A stretch of DNA of 64,000 bases, from contig NZ_JBLXDO010000017.1 in assembly GCF_048263965.1 (NCBI RefSeq), positions 22,453 through 86,452 on the forward strand, given 5' to 3'. The position numbers and the translations under genes were made by a program. Numbering within the stretch: position 1 is the stretch's first letter; each line of letters begins with the position of its first letter. The notes below the pieces were generated by a model. That model had not been told where the DNA came from and did not search any database. It saw nothing but the letters and a program-made list of their open reading frames with translations. Of this stretch, positions 61,355 through 64,000 are shown one piece after another. The stretch comes from Ferrimonas sp048263965. GTDB lineage: Bacteria; Pseudomonadota; Gammaproteobacteria; Enterobacterales; Shewanellaceae.

Positions 61355-61771
61355 TTATTTGTGACAGCTGGAGTTAGCGCAGCCGGTCAGATCTTTATCT
61401 GATTTGTTGAATTTCTTCTGAGCATCGCTGTGACAGGAAAGGCAGCGAGTGGCCGCATCGTCCTTGATGGCTTTCTTGCCATGAATAACGGCGTAATAGG
61501 AACCAGGGTCTTTTTTATCTGCTTTTTTTGTAGAGTGGCAGCTGGAGCATTTGTAGGGAGTGAAACTTTCGACGTTGCTCTTCACCTGATGATGGCATGA
61601 GGCGCAGTCGACATTTTTATGCGCTTGATGGTCAAAATCGACATGTCGGGAAAGCTGATGCATAGGAAGAATAACTTCCGGACTTTCTTTATCTATAGAT
61701 TCTCCCATGGCACTGACTCCAATGGAGGCCAGAGAAAGAACCAATCCAATTATTGATACTTTAATTTTCAT
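61355..61771 (-). CDS. Periplasmic tetraheme cytochrome c (class III, c3-like)
   Basis: A 138-residue precursor with a Sec signal (IIGLVLSLASIGVSAM). Four haem sites: C56-x2-C59-H60, C75-x2-C78-H79, C110-x2-C113-H114 and C131-x4-C136-H137. The CxxxxCH fourth site is a class III feature. Extra His residues ahead of the first site (SRHVDFDHQAHKNVDC) are the likely distal ligands. Small c3/c7-like carriers shuttle electrons from quinol oxidases such as CymA to periplasmic reductases. First gene of the minus-strand unit with the OYE and the barrel. Confidence 0.9.
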   Translation of the reverse strand: MKIKVSIIGLVLSLASIGVSAMGESIDKESPEVILPMHQLSRHVDFDHQAHKNVDCASCHHQVKSNVESFTPYKCSSCHSTKKADKKDPGSYYAVIHGKKAIKDDAATRCLSCHSDAQKKFNKSDKDLTGCANSSCHK

Positions 61772-62176
61772 GTTAGTTCCAGGTTTGTTGGTGTGCTAAA
61801 TATTTGACCATCGACAAATCTGGCCATCAACGCAGGCGGTGCAAAGCAGTTTTGCACACAGGGTGTTTTGATAAAGATGTATAGTCTTAGCGAGAATTGT
61901 GAACTGAGGCACTGATTGCCTTTGTCTCTTGGTGTCTGTTGCCAATCTGAGTTGCTGTCGGGTAGTTTGTTTTTAATCTTTTGCTGGATTGTGTGATCTG
62001 TGGTGTCAGTTTTAGGTGGCAGGCAGTGAGAGGGGAGGCCTGTAATGGTGAATATTGAGCAGAATTATCTTTATTTTTCGATCGAGGGAGTTCGATAAAT
62101 GTCGACTTTATCATTGCTTAATCTTGTTTTTATTCGTCTCTTTTATTGTTGGCATAATATGCAGTTAAGGCATGGC
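61772..62176. other. 405-base AT-rich gap upstream of the cytochrome-OYE unit
   Basis: No convincing gene: a 75-residue minus-strand frame at 61887-62114 has no ribosome site or family features. The gap must hold the promoter of the cytochrome-OYE-barrel unit and binding sites of its regulator. I see no clean palindrome to name. Confidence 0.45.
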
Positions 62177-62203
62177 AAAAAAAGAGGAGGGTAACCCCTC
62201 CTC
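62177..62203 (-). terminator. Terminator after the SPFH gene
   Basis: An 8-bp stem GAGGAGGG/CCCTCCTC with a TAAC loop (62184-62203). Seven A on the plus strand give a U7 tract on the minus-strand transcript. It lies 8 bases after the stop. Confidence 0.9.
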
Positions 62204-62210
62204 ATTCTGG

Positions 62211-63134
62211 TTAACGCATGGCGGACTTCTGGTCCAGATTCCACAGGACGTTCTGTTCGCTGCCCATCATGGTGCTGGGCAACTTTCCGTCCCAGTTCTG
62301 GGCGCGCACATACTCCACCAGCAGAGGGCTCTGGGCGATGGCGCCAGCCTTTTCGCGCATCGCTTCCGCTTCCGCCAGGCCTTTCACCTTGATCGCCTCC
62401 GCTTCCGCCTGGGCTTCGGTGAGGATGGCGTAGGCGTTACCGTCGGCCCTGGCTTTCTCCGCATCTCGCTTGGCTTCCGCGGTGTTGACCTCCCGTTGGG
62501 CCTCCAGTTTCTGGCGCTCAAGACGGTGCTTCTCGGCTGCCGCCAGGTTTTTCTCCGTCTGCTTGGTCTCGATACTCTGCAGATATTTCTGCGGCAGCAC
62601 CAGGTTCTCTATCTGGACGCTGTCCAGTTTCACCGGGAACTCACTCATGGTGCTGATGACGTTCTCCTCGATTTTGGCGATCACCTTGCCCCGGTTCTGA
62701 ACGATCTCCTCCGCCTTATAGCGGGCGATGGCGTCTTTGGCCGCCGATCTCAGCCTGGGGTCCAGAATGCGGTTTTCAAACTGGTCCAGGCCACCGTAGT
62801 TGCGGTACAGGTCGAACGCTTCGCTGCGGATCACCGTCCAGTTGATGGAGACATCCACATCCACCGGCATCTGCTCGTGGGTGGCGGCCTTCAGTGTTTC
62901 CACATTCTTGCGGGTGCGAATCTCCAGTTTCTGCACCGAGTCTGCCAGGGGAATTTTGACGTGCAGGCCGGGATTGACCTGTTGCTGTGCCTGACCAAAG
63001 CGTTTGACGATGCCCACATGGCCCTCATCTACGGTGTAGAAGGTGGATGTGATCACCACACCCAACAGAAACAGACCGATGGCGACAGGTGCAGCCTTGG
63101 TGGCCAGTTGGGTCTTCGCCGAGTTGTTCATCAT
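62211..63134 (-). CDS. SPFH/band 7 (prohibitin-like) membrane protein
   Basis: A 307-residue protein: N-terminal helix (APVAIGLFLLGVVITSTFYT), SPFH domain at about 35-190 (TVDEGHVGIVKRFGQAQQQV, then IPLADSVQKLEIRTRKNVET), and a long coiled coil at about 195-260 (AAAEKHRLERQKLEAQREVN, rich in Ala/Glu/Lys). This matches the prohibitin/HflC-like proteins that scaffold membrane microdomains or control proteases. HflC itself comes with HflK, absent here, so this is a stand-alone prohibitin type. AAGGAGA precedes the first of two adjacent ATG codons. Confidence 0.87.
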   Translation of the reverse strand: MMNNSAKTQLATKAAPVAIGLFLLGVVITSTFYTVDEGHVGIVKRFGQAQQQVNPGLHVKIPLADSVQKLEIRTRKNVETLKAATHEQMPVDVDVSINWTVIRSEAFDLYRNYGGLDQFENRILDPRLRSAAKDAIARYKAEEIVQNRGKVIAKIEENVISTMSEFPVKLDSVQIENLVLPQKYLQSIETKQTEKNLAAAEKHRLERQKLEAQREVNTAEAKRDAEKARADGNAYAILTEAQAEAEAIKVKGLAEAEAMREKAGAIAQSPLLVEYVRAQNWDGKLPSTMMGSEQNVLWNLDQKSAMR

Positions 63135-63427
63135 GATTATCTCCTTTTTGTATTATGTGATAATTTTTTCGAATCCATGGCTTCAATATATCAAATCCTT
63201 ATTAAATAAAAAATCGAACAGAATGCCTTTATCTATCGGAAATTTCGAAATGGCTTGATGTCGAGTGAGCAGAGGCCACAATTGGTACAATTTTTCGGCA
63301 GAGTGTGCGTTGGCGAGCCATACTCCTTGGGGAAATTGAACCTGGGAATGGAAAAAGGCGCAGTCTTTGAATGGCTTGCTGCCTGGTGTTCTCCAGAACC
63401 AGGCTTGTTTATCAAGGAGAGGGAATC

Positions 63428-63871
63428 ATGAAACGAGTATTAATGCTGCTTACCCTGTGTCTGGGCATGTTGTCGCCCCTGGCCTGGTCTCATTGCCAGG
63501 TGCCTTGCGGTATCTATGATGATCACGCAAGGGTCAAGCAGATGCTGGAGGATGCAGCGACCGTGGCCAAGGCCACCGCCATGATGGCAGAGCTGGCCGG
63601 CAAAGGTGATGCTCAGTCGCAGAATCAGATGGTGCGCTGGGTCATGAACAAGGAGCAGCATGCTCAGAAGGTGATCTCGACCATTAGCGATTACTTCCTT
63701 ACCCAGAGGGTGAAGTCCAGTCAGAAGGATTATCAGCAGCGGCTGGTGAAACACCATGGGGTGATTGTGGCGGCGATGAAGGCCAAGCAGAATGCCGACC
63801 CCAAGTTTGCCGATGCCCTGACCAAGGCGATTGAGGCGCTGGCGCCCTACTACCCGGAACACAAGCACTGA
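63428..63871 (+). CDS. sodN: Periplasmic nickel superoxide dismutase
   Basis: A 147-residue precursor. Residues 1-21 are a Sec signal (LMLLTLCLGMLSPLAWS), and cleavage after Ser 21 leaves HCQVPCGIYDDHARV at the mature N-terminus: this is the Ni hook HCxxPCxxY, with His1, Cys2, Cys6 and Tyr9. The remaining helices match the NiSOD four-helix bundle (VRWVMNKEQHAQKVISTISD). In Streptomyces and cyanobacteria a cytoplasmic pro-peptide is removed by SodX-type proteases; here the export signal does this job. It removes superoxide in the periplasm. The ATG at 63428 has GAGAGGG upstream. Confidence 0.92.
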   Translation: MKRVLMLLTLCLGMLSPLAWSHCQVPCGIYDDHARVKQMLEDAATVAKATAMMAELAGKGDAQSQNQMVRWVMNKEQHAQKVISTISDYFLTQRVKSSQKDYQQRLVKHHGVIVAAMKAKQNADPKFADALTKAIEALAPYYPEHKH

Positions 63872-63893
63872 TTTCGGGGTAGGTCAAAAGAGA

Positions 63894-63915
63894 GGGCGCC
63901 GATTGGCGCCCTTTC
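63894..63915 (+). terminator. Terminator after sodN
   Basis: A 7-bp stem GGGCGCC/GGCGCCC with a GATT loop and a short TTTCT tail lies 22 bases after the stop. Confidence 0.75.
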
Positions 63916-63924
63916 TGGTTCGGG

Positions 63925-64000
63925 TGTCCCGTCCTGAAATAGGTTTACACATTGGAGACCTATTATGGGCAAGCCAACAATAGCAAGGCGTAAGCGCACT
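63925..64000 (+). mobile_element. Left end of a probable IS3-family insertion sequence (partial)
   Basis: TGTCCCGTCCTGAAATAGG at 63925 has the look of an IS3-type terminal repeat. About 40 bases on, an ATG at 63965 opens MGKPTIARRKRT, which continues past the window and resembles the basic start of IS3-type OrfA transposase proteins known from Shewanella and vibrios. The right end is outside the window, so the element's length and target duplication cannot be seen. Confidence 0.5.
63965..64000 (+). CDS. Transposase OrfA-like, N-terminal fragment at the window edge
   Basis: Twelve codons are present (MGKPTIARRKRT). The basic, Arg/Lys-rich start fits helix-turn-helix OrfA proteins of IS3-type elements. 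The assignment rests on this short stretch and on the upstream end-like sequence, so it is tentative. Confidence 0.45.
   Translation, partial: MGKPTIARRKRT

Noticed and set aside
61887..62114. A 75-residue minus-strand open frame upstream of the cytochrome gene
   Set aside because: There is no ribosome site, and no signal or domain; composition is that of AT-rich intergenic DNA.
1..64000. CRISPR arrays, tRNA or rRNA genes, prophage
   Set aside because: I saw no spaced direct repeats, no tRNA cloverleaf ending in CCA, no rRNA core sequence and no phage structural genes; absence by eye is not proof for tRNAs.

Overview
The window looks like a chromosomal segment of a marine, facultatively anaerobic gammaproteobacterium of the Alteromonadales, close to Ferrimonas or Shewanella. 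This is inferred from protein content: tonB-exbBD-hutBCD next to hutWXZ, an acs/CrbS pair, YibL, AroH-type DAHP synthase, a periplasmic Ni superoxide dismutase, a tetraheme c3-type cytochrome, and many sensor and cyclic-di-GMP proteins. No rRNA or tRNA gene was recognised. Most of the window is GC-rich. The stretches around 20.4-21.8, 25.5-26.8, 57.7-58.9 and 61.3-62.2 kb are visibly more AT-rich and hold the least ordinary genes.

Layout. 0-3.4 kb: end of an RND adaptor and its permease. 3.4-4.9 kb: two unknown membrane proteins sharing a repeated module. 4.9-12.1 kb: haem uptake and use (hutD, hutC, hutB, exbD, exbB and tonB on the minus strand; hutW, hutX and hutZ on the plus strand) around a Fur-box-like site. 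12.1-20.3 kb: ABC exporter, peptidase T, small enzymes and a PAS-GGDEF-EAL protein. 20.4-26.8 kb: a LysR regulator divergent from an aldehyde oxidoreductase (AOR) cluster related to E. coli ydh genes (cytochrome b, Tat-exported four-cluster ferredoxin, AOR, unknown protein), followed by an outer-membrane-like protein. 26.9-32.2 kb: glutaredoxin, helicase, diguanylate cyclase, decayed chromate transporter. 32.3-38.1 kb: acs divergent from a CrbS-like transporter/histidine kinase; a matching CrbR-like regulator lies at 55.8 kb. 40.3-52.3 kb: a complete Tad/Flp pilus locus (prepilin peptidase, pilin, cpaB/rcpC, secretin, lipoprotein, tadZABCDEFG, OmpA protein), mostly with 1-4 base overlaps. 52.3-57.7 kb: MarR remnant, chemoreceptor, yibL, ykvA-like, crbR-like, aroH. 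57.9-61.8 kb: LysR, outer-membrane barrel, Tat-exported Old Yellow Enzyme (OYE) with an Fe-S motif, and tetraheme cytochrome c. 62.2-64 kb: SPFH protein, Ni-SOD, and the left end of a probable IS3-type element.

The best candidates for an undescribed system are the two anaerobic-respiration-like clusters. At 58-61.8 kb an exported FMN/4Fe-4S ene-reductase has lost the NADPH/FAD half of 2,4-dienoyl-CoA reductase and sits in one gene run with a tetraheme cytochrome that could supply its electrons. At 20-27 kb an AOR without an export signal is encoded with a Tat-exported ferredoxin, a membrane cytochrome b and a protein of unknown family. Both have their own LysR regulator and outer-membrane barrel, which suggests dedicated substrates; the substrates cannot be read from sequence.
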